A stretch of DNA of 64,000 nucleotides from Lonicera japonica (GCA_021464415.1 CM038465.1:20863839-20927838), one strand, 5' to 3'. Counted from the first letter of the stretch, positions 44,156 to 56,714 are shown. Program-made: numbers and translations. Notes: generated from the sequence alone by a model not told the origin.

Positions 44156-45500
44156 TAGTTCTAACATGTTTGATACTATTTTTGCAACAGCGAAATAAGT
44201 ATCATTGAACTTAATGGAAATGGGCTTTAGCATCATTCTTTGATCTTGCCTTTCGCTTAATCTCACTAACAGCAAAAGTTAGAACTCCAATTATTTCGGT
44301 GATTTGGTTTCATCAACCAAAATGAGCTCTTCACTAAATTTGGCCAACTCTTTTGCAGATGTTGTTGGAAATAATAGATCGCTTGATATTCTGTTGAAAG
44401 CTCGTAGTACGTATAGTGGTGAACCAGCGATGTTCTTCCGCAACGAGGACATTGCCAATTTAACATCCCCTTCAAATTTGCTTTGGTTGGTAAATTTCCC
44501 ATGGTCGGCCATCGCTGCAGGAAATTAAGGCTGGTCTATAAACGTTTGGCTTGAGATCTGTGGATTGGCGGCATGTTCTTCTTTGATTCAACTGTGAGGC
44601 AGATTATCACCGGATCTGGTTACGAGAACGGTGGTATGTTCAAAGGTTTCCTATCCTATGCGGATTTTTTAAGTGGATACCGAGAATTCAATTGCTCGAT
44701 CCCATTTGGTTAAATTTTCATAACCTTCCGATACATTTTTTTTCAAAGGTCAAGTTTATTCTCCATTGCTAGTAGGTTAGGCTCTCCAATGAAGATGGAT
44801 GCTGCGACTACGAATCTGACTAGACCTAGTTCTAACATGTTTGATACTATTTTTGCAACAGCGAAATAAGTATCATTGAACTTAATGGAAATGGGCTTTA
44901 GCATCATTCTTTGATCTTGCCTTTCGCTTAATCTCACTAACAGCAAAAGTTAGAACTCCAATTATTTCGGTGATTTGGTTTCATCAACCAAAATGTGCTC
45001 TTCACTAAATTTGGCCAACTCTTTTGCAGATGTTGTTGGAAATAATAGATCGCCTGATATTCTGTTGAAAGCTCGTAGTACATATAGTGGTGAACCAGCG
45101 ATGTTCTTCCGCAACGAGGACATTGCCAATTTAACATCCCCTTCAAATTTGCTTTGGTTGGTAAATTTCCCATGGTCGGCCATCGCTGCAGGAAATTAAG
45201 GCTGGTCTATAAACGTTTGGCTTGAGATCTGTGGATTGGCGGCATGTTCTTCTTTGATTCAACTGTGAGGCAGATTCTCACCGGATCTGGTTACGAGAAC
45301 GGTGGTATGTTCAAAGGTTTCCTATCCTAAGCGGATTTTTTAAGTGGATACTGAGAATTCAATTGCTCGATCCCATTTGGTTAAATTTTCATAACCTTCC
45401 GATACATTTTTTTTCAAAGGTCAAGTTTATTCTCCATTGCTAGTAGGTTAGGCTCTCCAATGAAGATGGATGCTGCGACTACGAATCTGACTAGACCTAG
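44156..45500 (+). repeat. 671-bp tandem duplication of the LINE ORF1 N-terminal region
   Basis: Copies 44156-44826 and 44827-45497 show about seven differences in 671 bases (for example 44994 and 45054), about 99 percent identity. Both carry NLANSFADVVG, YSGEPAMFFRNEDIANL and a KMDAATTNLTRP end. CCTAGT occurs at the start, the junction and the end (44154, 44825, 45496), a possible microhomology. Minus-strand frames here (44291-44512, 44962-45183) are antisense shadows. Confidence 0.93.
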
Positions 45501-45524
45501 TGCGGCTCGTGGTTTTTTTTTGAA

Positions 45525-46397
45525 ATGGATATTTTGAAGAAATTCCCTAAGCATGTCTGGCTGGGAAGTGGTTCCAGTGGTTTTTGGCAAAGTGTTGAAT
45601 ATGAAAATATCCCTAAGTTTTGCTCTAAATGTATGAGGCAGGGTCATGACGCTGTTGAATGTAAAATATTGGTGAATAAAGGCTCTGGTGATGTTGTGCC
45701 AGGGTTACAGGCTCCAGGGATGCAGGGAAATCTAATGATTGGTGGTAGAAAGGAACAGGTAGTCGGGACTAAGGAGGAGAAAAGGGTCTATCAACAAATT
45801 AAGCATTTTGATGAGCCTATTTGGACTACAAGTGGGCAGATTTGTGTTGGATCTGCTCTTGCCAACCACGATTTAGAAGATAAATGGCAAGAAATTAGGG
45901 AAGGGAAGAAAGTGTGGATAGAAGACGCAAGCAATGTCGGTGTGGAGGATGTTTTGGGTAGGGATGAGTCAGCTGGTGTTCAAGTGGAAGAAGTATGTAT
46001 TGAATCCAGCTCAGTAGATACGAATAATGTTGAAGGATTTGGGTCTGACTTTGAGGAGAATAAATAAGTTTCTCAGACTTAGATTGTGCCGTGGAAGGCT
46101 CCTGTTCCTTCTAGCATGGCACAAATAGGTTTATCCCCTCGTGCTACTGAGAATTTAAGAGTCACCTACGCTAGGTTGAATAAGGAAGATCTGAGAGTTG
46201 CTTTAATCCAAGATGGTGCTCTTCTTAACGAGAGGGTAAAACACTTTAACAGCAATGTGTTTCTTAAGAAAACAGAAAATTTACAAACTAGTGTTGAGCA
46301 GGGCCAGATGCAACCGAAAAAGAAGGGAAGGAAAAAGAAAGCTACAAAGGAGAAGGGTAAGATATCTCAAACTTCCACTCATCAATTTTTTCAATGA
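45525..46397 (+). pseudogene. LINE ORF1 C-terminal part with zinc knuckle
   Basis: The frame opens at 45525 with MDILKKFPKHVWLGSG and FWQSVEYENIPKFC, followed by the knuckle CSKCMRQGHDAVEC at residues 33-46 (CX2CX4HX4C), as in plant L1 ORF1 proteins after DUF4283. It stays open to 46065 and, apart from stops at 46065 and shortly after, continues in the same frame to a TGA at 46395-46397. The C-terminus is Lys-rich (KKKGRKKKATKEKGK), fitting RNA binding. The join to the upstream DUF4283 part needs frame changes. Confidence 0.85.
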
Positions 46398-46531
46398 TTT
46401 CCACTTTATTTTGGAACTTAAGAGGTGCTAATGCCTCTACCATGAATAGACTTAAGAAGTTGGTTCATAGTAATCATGTTCTGGTTCTAGCTGTGTTGGA
46501 GCCAATGGTTGATGAATGTCAGATTGTTTAA
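46394..46531 (+). pseudogene. LINE ORF2 endonuclease N-terminus
   Basis: ATG at 46394 overlaps the ORF1 stop as ATGA. The 45 codons read STLFWNLRGANASTMNRLKK and VLVLAVLEPMVDE, the start of an APE-type endonuclease with the conserved WN-RG and an acidic residue after LEPM. A TAA ends it at 46529, where similarity also ends. The reverse transcriptase is absent. Confidence 0.82.
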
Positions 46532-48359
46532 CCACTAACATTCAGATCATCAGCAGCAAATACATAAAAGCGTGTTATCTGTATAATTTGTTCCTTGAAA
46601 TGTACCCAAATCAAACGAGGATTAAGGTTGTTGCCTTCCTATGGGAAACCGGGGGAATTAAACTAGTTTAGTCAAGGGTCCAAGTTAATTCATATTTATA
46701 GATGACATGGAACGTCCCTCCACCCAGAGATACATGAACCATAATAAATAAACTACTTAATAACATTAATTAGAGAAGAAGACTAGGAGACTCAAATAAG
46801 CAAATACATTGAATGGCATTAAAAACAGAATTATGCAAAACATGGTTATGGGGTCTGCTCTCGGGCTTTGTGGGACCTCCATGGCTGGATTTAGGAGCTA
46901 ATCCACATATCAAAAGAAATCTCTAGAAAGCCTAATTTCCAATTCAAGAAACGGTTTGTAAATCAGATCACTGTGGAAGAAATTTTAACTATTTTTGTAA
47001 CAGGTGTTTCTGCTTTCTGTACAGTAGAAAATTGGCTTTTTTTCAGTTTTCCATTTCTCCTTAATCAAACCTTGTACTTTAATACTTTGGGGGCATAAGA
47101 TTAGTTGCGTTGGCATCAATTCTCCGAAATGAAGATACCATTATCCAATCTAGATGCCGATAATCTGAAACACCACCTGTTAGATGCTCTCGACACATGG
47201 GCATTTCAAACAATAATTTGTGTATTCTCAATTGTCAATATTTGGCTCTTGAGTTGGAGAAAATATTTTTTAGTTTCAAATTCCTCATACCTGCAAGCAA
47301 TCACCTTTTCTATTCATCCCGTTCCTATCTTATTTCCAGATTTGAAGCTGAATTTACTTCCTGAATATCGAAGATAACATGCATCAGTCATGTAGAAATC
47401 ATTCAAGTTTAAGTCATCAGATTAATTAGAATGTAAACATTAATTACCAATAAAGATATTAAAGTAAGCCTGTCGGTGCACTTAACCGATGGTTCTGATG
47501 TTATCAAATCTAAGATGGAAGGGTAGAGAGACGATTGCAGGTATAATTCAGTTGTCGAATTGAAGTCCCTTATTAATCACGCCAAATTACTCTATTCAAA
47601 TGTTACTGCTGAGGTGCAGGAAGCTATGATTAACGATATGTGTGCACTTTTAGTCCAAGTATAGCTTCAGAACTTGGGTTTGTTTTGAGTATAGCTTCTT
47701 TTTTAATAATCCTTATCTTCATTTCTTTTCTTCGCTTAATAAATTTCTGACCAGCTTTGTTGTATTCAATATCAGAACTTTTACAGTGGCAATGAGTTAC
47801 AAGCGTTGACAAGAACACAATTCCAAACAAAAAAAAAAGGTAAAAGAACTTTAGTGCTCAGGAGATTGAGATCGGGTTCTGTGCATGCAAGATGAGAACC
47901 GCAAAGTTTGTTAGTGTGAAGAATACAGTATATAGAGCAAGAGAAAAATATGGTTTTCTAAGATCCCGAGGGAGAAACTGGTTGGGGAGCTCAATTCCCC
48001 TAGAGATTGACCTAGCATAACAGTCATAATGTACCAGAGTAACCAATAAGGACTAGAAGACAATAACTTCTAACAAATACAAAATTGCACATTCGTTTAT
48101 ATAATATTCTCCACTTGCACCAACTTCATTTCAACCACTGCATACTCCACTTGAACAATTGTCACGGGCTGCCTTCGATAGCACAAAGGAGGTCATGTAC
48201 AAGAAGGGACCTCACTTTGAGCCAAGTCAAGTTTGGAAGCTTATTAAGAATCCAGCGGAATTATGCAACAATAACAATCTCACAAGAATGCATTTGCAGT
48301 AAACAAAAATTACTCCATTGCTTGAAAGTTGATTAGATGTGGTTATAATTACAATTGAG
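46532..48359. other. Mostly non-coding DNA, one short coding-like stretch
   Basis: No gene identified. A run at about 47485-47663 on the plus strand reads HLTDGSDVIKSKMEG, a stop, then SVVELKSLINHAKLLYSNVT and EVQEAMINDMCALL, which looks like protein but matches no family I recognise. The minus-strand frame 47858-48046 has a hydrophobic stretch and no motif. Confidence 0.3.
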
Positions 48360-48767
48360 GGTGGCACGCGTAGCACGATTATAGAAGCTCTGATGATCGT
48401 GAACTACTTTGTAGTCCTTTAACTTGAGGACTATGCCGTTGAGGCTTTTGTATCTCGTAATTAGACATTTGTATTTTACATAACCTCTTTATTATAAGAG
48501 GTGGACATTTGGAACTTATTGTATTAAAGTATCTCAGATGTGGAGTATTAGTTTTATTAAATCAATTGTTTGTGAGATGATTTGGCTTGAAAATATTCTT
48601 TTGATTTATAGGGCGGATATCATATTTTATAAACTCCACATGCCAAAAAAATTCTGAAATAGATTTTACTTAATTCCTTTTATAATTCATACCCGTCGTC
48701 GCGTACGACGCCGTGATTAATCGGGTCTCGGAGGTGAAAACCTCTTAACGGGATTCGGGGCATCACA
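48360..48767 (+). mobile_element. Gypsy-type LTR 3' tail
   Basis: Ends CGGGATTCGGGGCATCACA at 48767 after the block CGTCGTCGCGTACGACG (48691-48707), shared with the inverted LTR at 7315-7400 and with 32250-32322. Its left edge is not defined and the rest of the element is missing. Confidence 0.6.
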
Positions 48768-50644
48768 ATGTAATAAACCTTACTTTCCATGTTTAGAGGG
48801 AGTGGAGGGAAACATGGGGGTTTGTTGGTTAGTGGGAGGTTGGCAGTAAGCCGTTGGACGTGTTGGCCAAGCTTCCATTTCGCTGCTACTACGTGTTAGG
48901 CTTTGACCAGCTCTTTCTATAATGAGCTCGGACGAAGACAGGAGCTCGGTTCTCATTTGTGCTCAGATCTCGGATAAAATATTTTTACGCCCTTCATGAA
49001 TGTTCATGAATATGAGAAAAAATTAAAGCAATGAATTATTAAGGTGTATTTACACTTGCAAGTGGATAATGACGGAGCCAAATTTTACTTTTTTTAGGTG
49101 GGTTATTTTTTCTAATACAGACATACCGACATACCTTCAAATAAACAATGAAAGCCTTTTCTTATAATTGCATAGGTCATACAATATACATTAGATATGC
49201 ATGATGAATTAGTTAGTTGTTTACTTGTGTCACTAACATTATGTGTCTGACATTTCGTAATGTTTAAAACGTGGATGGACCAAAATTATATAATATATAT
49301 GTTGATTCAGACGATACAATTACTTCTACGAGAAGGAGGAGACTGGTGTTAAACCTGAGTATCTTTGTTTTTGTGGCTCCTACCCCTAAGCTATCATGCT
49401 CGTATAATTTTAAGATGGACACTAGTGACTGAATAACTATATAAGGAAAAAAGAATTGGGGTGTTTCTGCAATTTGAGATTCTTTTCCCAAGGATTTCAT
49501 TATATATTGGCATTTCCAATTGTTACATTATCCCTTTAAAGTATCACAAGAATCACCTAGAAAATGTCATTAATACCTATTTTTGAGTTAGATAACTGCT
49601 AGGAATACAAATAATCACAATTTTTTGTAATACTTAAAATTTTTATAGTGTGGATGAATTTTTTGGAAACTTGGTGAATATATCTACATGATTAGCAAAT
49701 CATCTCTACTAAGTTTTGTCGAACAAATCAGCAGGAAGGGGTTAAGCTAAAATATTGATATATACATATATATATATATGCACATTAATTACTGTCAGTT
49801 AAAATTTTAGATGTCTAGTTAGCCAATTCTCGGTTGGATTTTTTTATGAAATTTGATGGACATCATTTACTAATCATCTTCAATGAATGGTCTCATTTTA
49901 TGCTAGTTTGCACATTTTTTGAATGAATAAAGAAAGAAAGAAAGAAAGAATTAGGATTCGGTAGATACTATATTTCTCAGTAACGGAAACAGTATTTGTG
50001 ACCAAAAAATATAGTATCTACTCTGGAAAAAATAGTGTATGTGGCTGGAAAAAACAGTATCTAACTTGCCAAGTAAATACAATATCTACAAGAACATACA
50101 CAACATATACAAGGACAACTAATTATTCAAAAAAAAATAAAATTGGTAGATTACATCCTATTTAAAATTTTTTTTTTCTCTTGGAGACCGGATCTTAAAA
50201 CCTCCATAGAGAAATATATAATTCTCGTCCTTCGTGGATTCAAAAGTTCGTTACACTGTGATCGAGGTTTTTTACTGGTGCTAAAAGTGTTTTTACCCTG
50301 CTCAATATTGTTAACCAAGAATGATTATATTCAAGATACCCGTGCACACGGAAATAGTTTTCATTAGATATATACTGATATTAATAGAAATGAATAATAT
50401 TATTTTAAAAATAATAATAAATATTTTATTTGTCTATAATTAAGAATTTTATTGGTTTTTTACTAATAATATTATAAATCAATGTTTTAAAAGAAAACAT
50501 GTTTTCTACTATGAGCTTAAAATATATATATATATATATATATTGATTACTTTCTGAAAATGAAAATGAACTCTTAATTTAGGGCTTTTATAACACAAAA
50601 TCTTATTTGAGACTGAGGACTGTGTAATAAATGTTTTCTAATGC
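48768..50644. other. Non-coding AT-rich DNA
   Basis: No supported gene. It contains (GAAA)n at 49929-49950 and (AT)n at 49761-49779 and 50523-50542. Short frames at 49264-49500 and 50143-50367 have no domain signature. Confidence 0.35.
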
Positions 50645-50820
50645 TAACCGTAAGGTTAGGCTCAGGTGGCAAATCCGAGTTTCAAGAATGCAAACTATTC
50701 TTGCAATGTAAAAGTTCGATTCCTACTTGAAGCAGTTGTAGTTAGGGACAATAAGTTTCTCAAGGAGAGATTAGTCTTTTCCAAATATCTATAGGTGTGG
50801 GAACACCTCGTGATAAAGAT
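50645..50820 (+). mobile_element. Probable tRNA-derived SINE
   Basis: A box A-like TAGGCTCAGGTGG (50657-50669) and a box B-like GTTCGATTCC (50714-50723) lie 44 bases apart, as in a tRNA-related Pol III promoter. A tRNA-unrelated body ends GTGTGGGAACACCTCGTGAT (50797-50816), then an AT repeat. This is the layout of a plant SINE. I found no clean target duplication, and it does not fold as an intact tRNA gene. Confidence 0.55.
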
Positions 50821-52455
50821 AATATATATATATATATAACCTCATTTGTGAGAAAGGACAACCAGTTTTCCGCACTATAACTAATCCCATAATAGTGTCA
50901 ATTTGAGTACACCTCATGCGTATATGTCAAGTAAGAAAAGAAAAATAATAAAAAAAATAAAAAATAAAGAACAATAGTGTATTTCCTAATGCATTTAAAT
51001 CCTCAATTAAGTACAGAAACAAATCTTTGATTTTGTCCTCATCGTTTATGCCAATATTTTACATGACAAGTAACAATGTTAAATTAACGATAAACAAGAA
51101 AGGTATGCATCGTTAATTAATACCGACGGCTTGTAAGAAAGTAGCGTAATTAATGTTAAATTTTTAATGTCTCAATATTAATATTTTTATTTTTCAAACA
51201 TAATCAATATAAAAATAAATTTTACCATTAACACGCTATTCGTTTGGTTAAAATTAATGCAATTTTAAAAAGCATTGAAGCCAAAAATAGAGTGTTAATC
51301 TAACACATTTTATATCTTATAATATAGATTTGACATATAAATTATGCTCCTTAAAAACTATATAACTTTCTATTAGAAACATCCAAAAAAAGAAAAAAAA
51401 AACAGTTAAGACTATCACTTTTAAAAGAAGGGAATATATATACTATTAATAAAGCGTGAGTAGTATTTTTGGCGTTTCAATATAATTACTAAAATGCCCC
51501 TCTATATTGTGAAATAAAATAAAATAAAATACAACTAAAGAATTTGAACTCATGATTACACATATAAAGTAACTATGAATTACCACTTGATCAAATACAA
51601 TATTTGATTATAAAAGTGTTACTATTTGACCAAAGCCTTGCATTTTCGAGTTTTCCAACATTATTCTCACAAATTTTACCATTTTTTTTCTCTACAAGAT
51701 TTATAAAGTAGTTTTGCTAAAAGAGTAAAACTATATATATACATATATATATATTTTACATATATATATATTTTCGTTGTAGTTCTGAAAGTATGTGTGA
51801 GATGTAGTAGTACTATTAAGTATATATTCTTATAATATCATATAGTTATAATGGGTCAGAGCAGATCAATTCGGACCGGTGCAGATTCGAGTCCAGGTAG
51901 GACTAGCAATTTGTGTTTTCCGTTATGTTTGGCCACAAACAACACGACACAAAATCATGTTATTTTTTCGAAATACAACCCGCTGAATACACAATATCAT
52001 ACTACATATAGTATTATAGTTTTTGAGTCTTAATAAACATGTTATAACATAATTTGAAACAATGATTTTCTCACATTAGATACGACAAGACCCAATTAAC
52101 ATGACAAGACAGTTAACACAATATAAGGTCATAATAGACATACTATAACATGAGTATAAATGATAAATATTTTTTTTTTAATTTAAACACTATAAAAGCT
52201 AATTAACATGATCAGGTACGATTAATACAACATATCTCCAATTTCGTTTTAAAATTGGGACACAAATACGACATAATACGATTTTGTGTTAAAAATTCTA
52301 GACATGAACATGAATTCTTGACTCAATTTTGTATCATAGTATCATGTTGTTTCTAAAATTGACACCTCTAGATCCAACCACAACTAATTCGGGTGGGTTT
52401 GGGGGGGGGGGGGGGGTTCAGTTCAAAATTTCCAACGTAAGACCTACCTTAGGTT
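50821..52455. other. Non-coding AT-rich DNA with a degenerate repeat
   Basis: No gene supported. Positions 51930-52370 contain repeated TACGACA/AACATGA phrases (ACACGACACAAAATCATG, ATACGACAAGACCCAATTAA) of a dispersed plant repeat I cannot classify. (AT)n runs lie at 50822-50838 and 51732-51775, and a 16-base G tract at 52403-52418. Confidence 0.35.
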
Positions 52456-52460
52456 AGGCC

Positions 52461-54499
52461 TGTAATTCCCCAAATCCTACACCCCTGGGAAGCGGGGACA
52501 CTACGGTATCCACCTATATGGCGGATATAAATTTGGATAATGGACGTACATAAGACCAACTAAAATTCCTTAAATATAAATCTGAAAATTATGACGCACT
52601 TATATGATACAAACTGTAGACCAAATCACAAACCCTTATCAAACTCATTAAATATAAATAAAAGTCATATATACATAAAACCATAAGTTCTCCACAAAAT
52701 ATTCTTCACTAATATTACATAACCACAACATATTATTAATAAAACTCAAAAGAAACAAACCAAAGTCTTCTACATGAAGACTACACAAGGTCTAGTTGGT
52801 ATCAAGGATCTACTCTATCCCATGTAATCTCATCCTTTCCCCTTTTCCTTGTCATCTACTACACGATCAGATTTTGTACCTGTGGAGGAAAAACGTGAGC
52901 TAAAAAGCCCAATGGAAACAAGAGTGCAAAATAAAACTAAAAATTGAACTATTAAAATTATAAACAAGCCTAATAAAAGAGGCTCTAAAGTATAATGGAA
53001 TTCAACAAAGAAAATAATCATACCTCATTAAACTCATATAAGAATCATAAACAATGTTGGCACTTTGTTAAGGAATATATAAATCATAAAGTCGACACAT
53101 TTAATTTTGTTGTGTTGAGGATAAGTAACCGAATATAAATTTCAGATAAACTAGTAACACATGTATAATGAATGGTTACTCCGTAAATGCTAATGTGGTG
53201 GTCCCCATTCCGGGGGCTCCTCACCCCGTGGCGTGGCACCTCTTCCTTGCTTCCGCGCACGGTTTTCGGTCTTTTCATCCGAGGGGCTCTCCGTCCTAAC
53301 TTACAAACTAACCACAAATACAAATACAAATACAAGTACAAGTACAATATCCATACAATACACAATTTACATTAAATGTGTCTTTAAACCAAGTTTAAGT
53401 ACCAACACTAAATTAAATTCCATAAATAATTTTTAAAGTAAACTTATTCAATTATACCAATAATTTATGGGCAAGGTATACTATGACGAATTCACTGTTC
53501 ATCATCAAAATTTGACTTTAAAACCCATATAACAATCAAACTTGCAAATTCATATATCAAATACCATCATCACAACTTCATAGTTCAATTAATAGCAATT
53601 TAGAAAATCATCTCTTCTCTAAAATAGTAAATCTAAGATTCATATGGGTGGAACTCAAAATTAACAATTTAGAGTATAAAACATGTAAATTAGAGTAGAG
53701 AAGAGAAGTTTACTCATGTTCCCACCTCAAATAAAGGATTGATGAAGAATCGAAGTAGTTGAGTATGAAGAGCTTGAAGGATCCTTGGATGAATTGAATG
53801 ATTCAAAGGAGGAGTATGATGAAATCTTGTTGCTAGCTTGTGATTTCTAGTAGTAGAATGGATTTAGTGGCTTAATTTGTGATGAATCAAGGTTTTAAGA
53901 TGAGGGAAATAGAGAGAAGGGCTCTGTTTTTTCGTGGGTTTGGATAAGGGAAAATGAGAAGTGTGTAGAAGAGAAGAGTATAAATGGAATAAAAGAAAAA
54001 TCACCAAAATGCCCCTGTTTTCACGTCACTGTGCGTGACCAGTAGCTTCGGAGCTAATTTTTGGCTAGTAAATATCCGAACTGAAAAATTTTCAGTAGGA
54101 AGAAGTTTTAGCTCTTCGAGTCTTCTTTCTAACGATATAAAGAACGCCAAAATCAGAGTTCTAAGAGAAAAGATATGATCGAAATGGTAACACTGCACAA
54201 TTGTCTAAAATATTTTTATTTCTCTATAATTTGTAGGCTAAACATGTAGGTATCTAGAACAGGTTAAATGTATCCAAATAAGGACCAAAATGAATAAAAT
54301 AAAGCGAATTACAACAAAGAGTGTAAAAAGTGGGAACACGGTAATCAAACCGGAACATAATTATCAATAAATATAATCTCAAATCATATCCAACAAATGA
54401 AATTTGTATGACAAATATCAAAATAAAAAAAAATGAAACTCATATAAAAGTATTAAATAAGGATGCTCATGCTCAAATGCAAATGCTACGGGTATTACA
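52461..54499 (-). mobile_element. Solo gypsy-type LTR, TSD AGGCC
   Basis: 2039 bp. On the minus strand it runs from TGTAATACCCGTAGC (54499) to GGGGAATTACA (52461), flanked by AGGCC at 52456-52460 and 54500-54504. It has the GTTCCCACCTCAAATAAAGG block (53728-53747) and a segment with GTGAGCTAAAAAGCCCAATG (52895-52914) in the order usual for these LTRs. An imperfect ACAAATACAAGT repeat lies at 53310-53346. Open frames inside are chance. Confidence 0.9.
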
Positions 54500-54504
54500 A
54501 GGCC

Positions 54505-56209
54505 AGGAAGGGTTCAAGTCAAGCATACTTTTAGACAAGTTGGGTTCCGATCTTTCCAACCCACTCGCAACTATAATCATCATCATCCCTACAAACAACT
54601 ACAAATGAATTCAAATTTAATTTGCTTTCAATAAAAATATAACTATGACAATCAAATCAAATCCATGAGAATTAGATAATTTATATTAAATTAAAAGATT
54701 ATGTTTTAAAATCGAGACATGTAAAGAAAGATAATTAAAAAAAACAAAAAACAAAAAACAAAAGAAAACTAATTGCTAATTTAATTTGGACATATAAACA
54801 TCTATTTACAAATATATGCTCATGAACACTTAAAGTGGACATATAATCATCATTTGTTTTTTATAACCCTTAATGTACAAAAAAATTAAGCAAAGAAGAC
54901 ATGTACATAAGTCTATTTATTTATAACAGAGTTAGTTTTTCATGAAATAAACTAATTATATACTCATTAGCTTTTGGGGCACACTCTACATGTGTGCAAG
55001 TTCAAAGAAGCAAAAGATCAATCTTTTCGTGGAACTTAAATTTTTTTTTTGCATAATCAACTCAATATAGTAGATCGCATAAATAAACTTTATATATCAT
55101 TAAACTTTGTAATAATGTCGCAAGAGGGGCGGAGCCAGGAATTAATTTTAGGAGGGGCCAAATTAATAAGAATCAATTATTTTTTTATTTTTTTTTTTTC
55201 ATATATTATAATAAGACCAAAATCAAAATATTATATTAAAATAACATTTTATACATCAAAAATCAAAATGACAAATTTAGGTACAATATCTTTCATCGAG
55301 ACTTCATATTTTGAAAAAGCTTAATAATATTTTCATTGTCAATATTCAACAAAAAACTATATTAATCAATATTATCAAAAAAGCAAATAAATCAAAATTC
55401 AAGAAAACATATAAATCTTAATATTCAAAATAATAATAAAAAATTAGAATAAGAAATAAATTTGACCTAGAAGCAAAGAAATGAGCTTCGGAGTGCGGAC
55501 TAAATGAGGGTCGGAGAAAAAAAAGGAACTGAAAAAATGAGCTAATACGGAATGCAGAGGAAAAAACCAACAGAAGAAAATAAGGAGAAAAGGGAGAATG
55601 AACTGGCTGAGCAACAATTTTTTGGCAATTTAAACCTAACACAACCTAATTGCATAACATTACCTTAAACTCTTAACTCGTATCACACAAACACCCCTCT
55701 CCAAACACTTCCGCGCCGGTGAAAATGAGTATGAAGCCCTCACCCACATATAGTCATAATTTCACACACCCCCTAACCTTCTATGCTATTCAAAAACCAT
55801 ACAAAAATTCATGCGAAATTTCACAAAAACGCGGATGGGGCAATGGCCATTTCTTGAAATTGAGTTACCTGTTTTTTTATTCCCCCTCCCCTTTAACAGA
55901 AAAAACTCGAGGGTTAAGTGATCTTTTTATTTATCACAAGAAAAAATTATGCTAAAGCAAATTAATAATGTAAATGTATTAATGGATCGGAGTGAGACAT
56001 GAGCTATAGTCGAAAATGTATTAATGGCTCTGTCATTATCTACCCCCCTATGGAAGTCACGCCCTTTACATCACAAATCCAACAATAATAATATAATTAA
56101 TATGTTTACAGATTGCAAAAAATATTAAAATTGATAAACATTTTTTTTTCAATGGAAACTTCTAAATTAAAATAAATAAATCCAGCAAGGTATATAATAT
56201 ATTATATAA
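54505..56209. other. Non-coding AT-rich DNA
   Basis: No gene supported. At 55125-55140 there is GGGGCGGAGCCAGGA, which resembles a terminal motif of plant hAT-type transposons, but no matching inverted end was found, so it is only noted. Frames at 55418-55642 and 55719-55955 have no domain. Confidence 0.3.
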
Positions 56210-56712
56210 TACAAATTAAGGATTATACTATTCACTGATATGACTACTTACTTTTATAATTCAAATGTCACAAATCAATTCAACAATCTAATGGTCAAGA
56301 TTGATTCTTGACTTAATACATCTAATACAAAACAAGAATTATACTATTCACTGATATAACTGCTAATTTTTATAATCCAAATGTCACAAATCAATTCAAC
56401 AATATGATGGTTAAGATTGATTCTTGACTTAGTACATTACTACATTTATCTATAATACAAATCAAGGATTTTACTATTCACTGATATGATTACTAACTTT
56501 TATGATCCAAATGTCACAAATCAATTCAAAAATCTAATGATAAAGATTGATTCTTGACTTAATACATCTAATACAAATCAAAGATTATACTATTCACTGA
56601 TATGACTACTAACTTTTTTAATCCAAATGTCACAAATCAATTCAACAATCTAATGGTCAAGATTGATTCTTGACTTAATACATTTATTTACAATAAATCA
56701 AGGATTATATTA
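56210..56712 (+). repeat. Tandem array, unit about 116-130 bp, four copies plus a partial
   Basis: Units carry TACTATTCACTGATATGACT, CCAAATGTCACAAATCAATT and GGTCAAGATTGATTCTTGAC, starting near 56224, 56341, 56471 and 56587, with a partial unit from 56707. Units differ from each other by a few percent. The last unit is cut by an inverted LTR fragment at 56715. Confidence 0.9.
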
Positions 56713-56714
56713 TT

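Larger units (their letters stand above)
44154..46531 (+). mobile_element. L1-type LINE, ORF1 and start of ORF2 (truncated both ends)
   Basis: Plus-strand non-LTR retrotransposon. The order is a DUF4283-type ORF1 region (present twice), a CCHC knuckle, the ORF1 C-terminus, then the start of the ORF2 endonuclease, cut at 46531. LINE copies usually lose the 5' end, so loss of nearly all of ORF2 and the tail points to later deletion or rearrangement, not to incomplete reverse transcription. Confidence 0.85.

Noticed and set aside
44266..45183. Paired minus-strand frames (MADHGKFTNQ type) repeated 671 bases apart
   Set aside because: They are antisense shadows of LINE ORF1; the plus strand has the known DUF4283-like protein pattern.
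50657..50723. A tRNA gene
   Set aside because: Box A and box B are present but the acceptor stem does not pair and a long non-tRNA body follows, so SINE is the better reading.
55125..55140. A hAT-type transposon end
   Set aside because: A single end-like motif without an inverted partner, 8-bp target duplication or transposase cannot support an element call.
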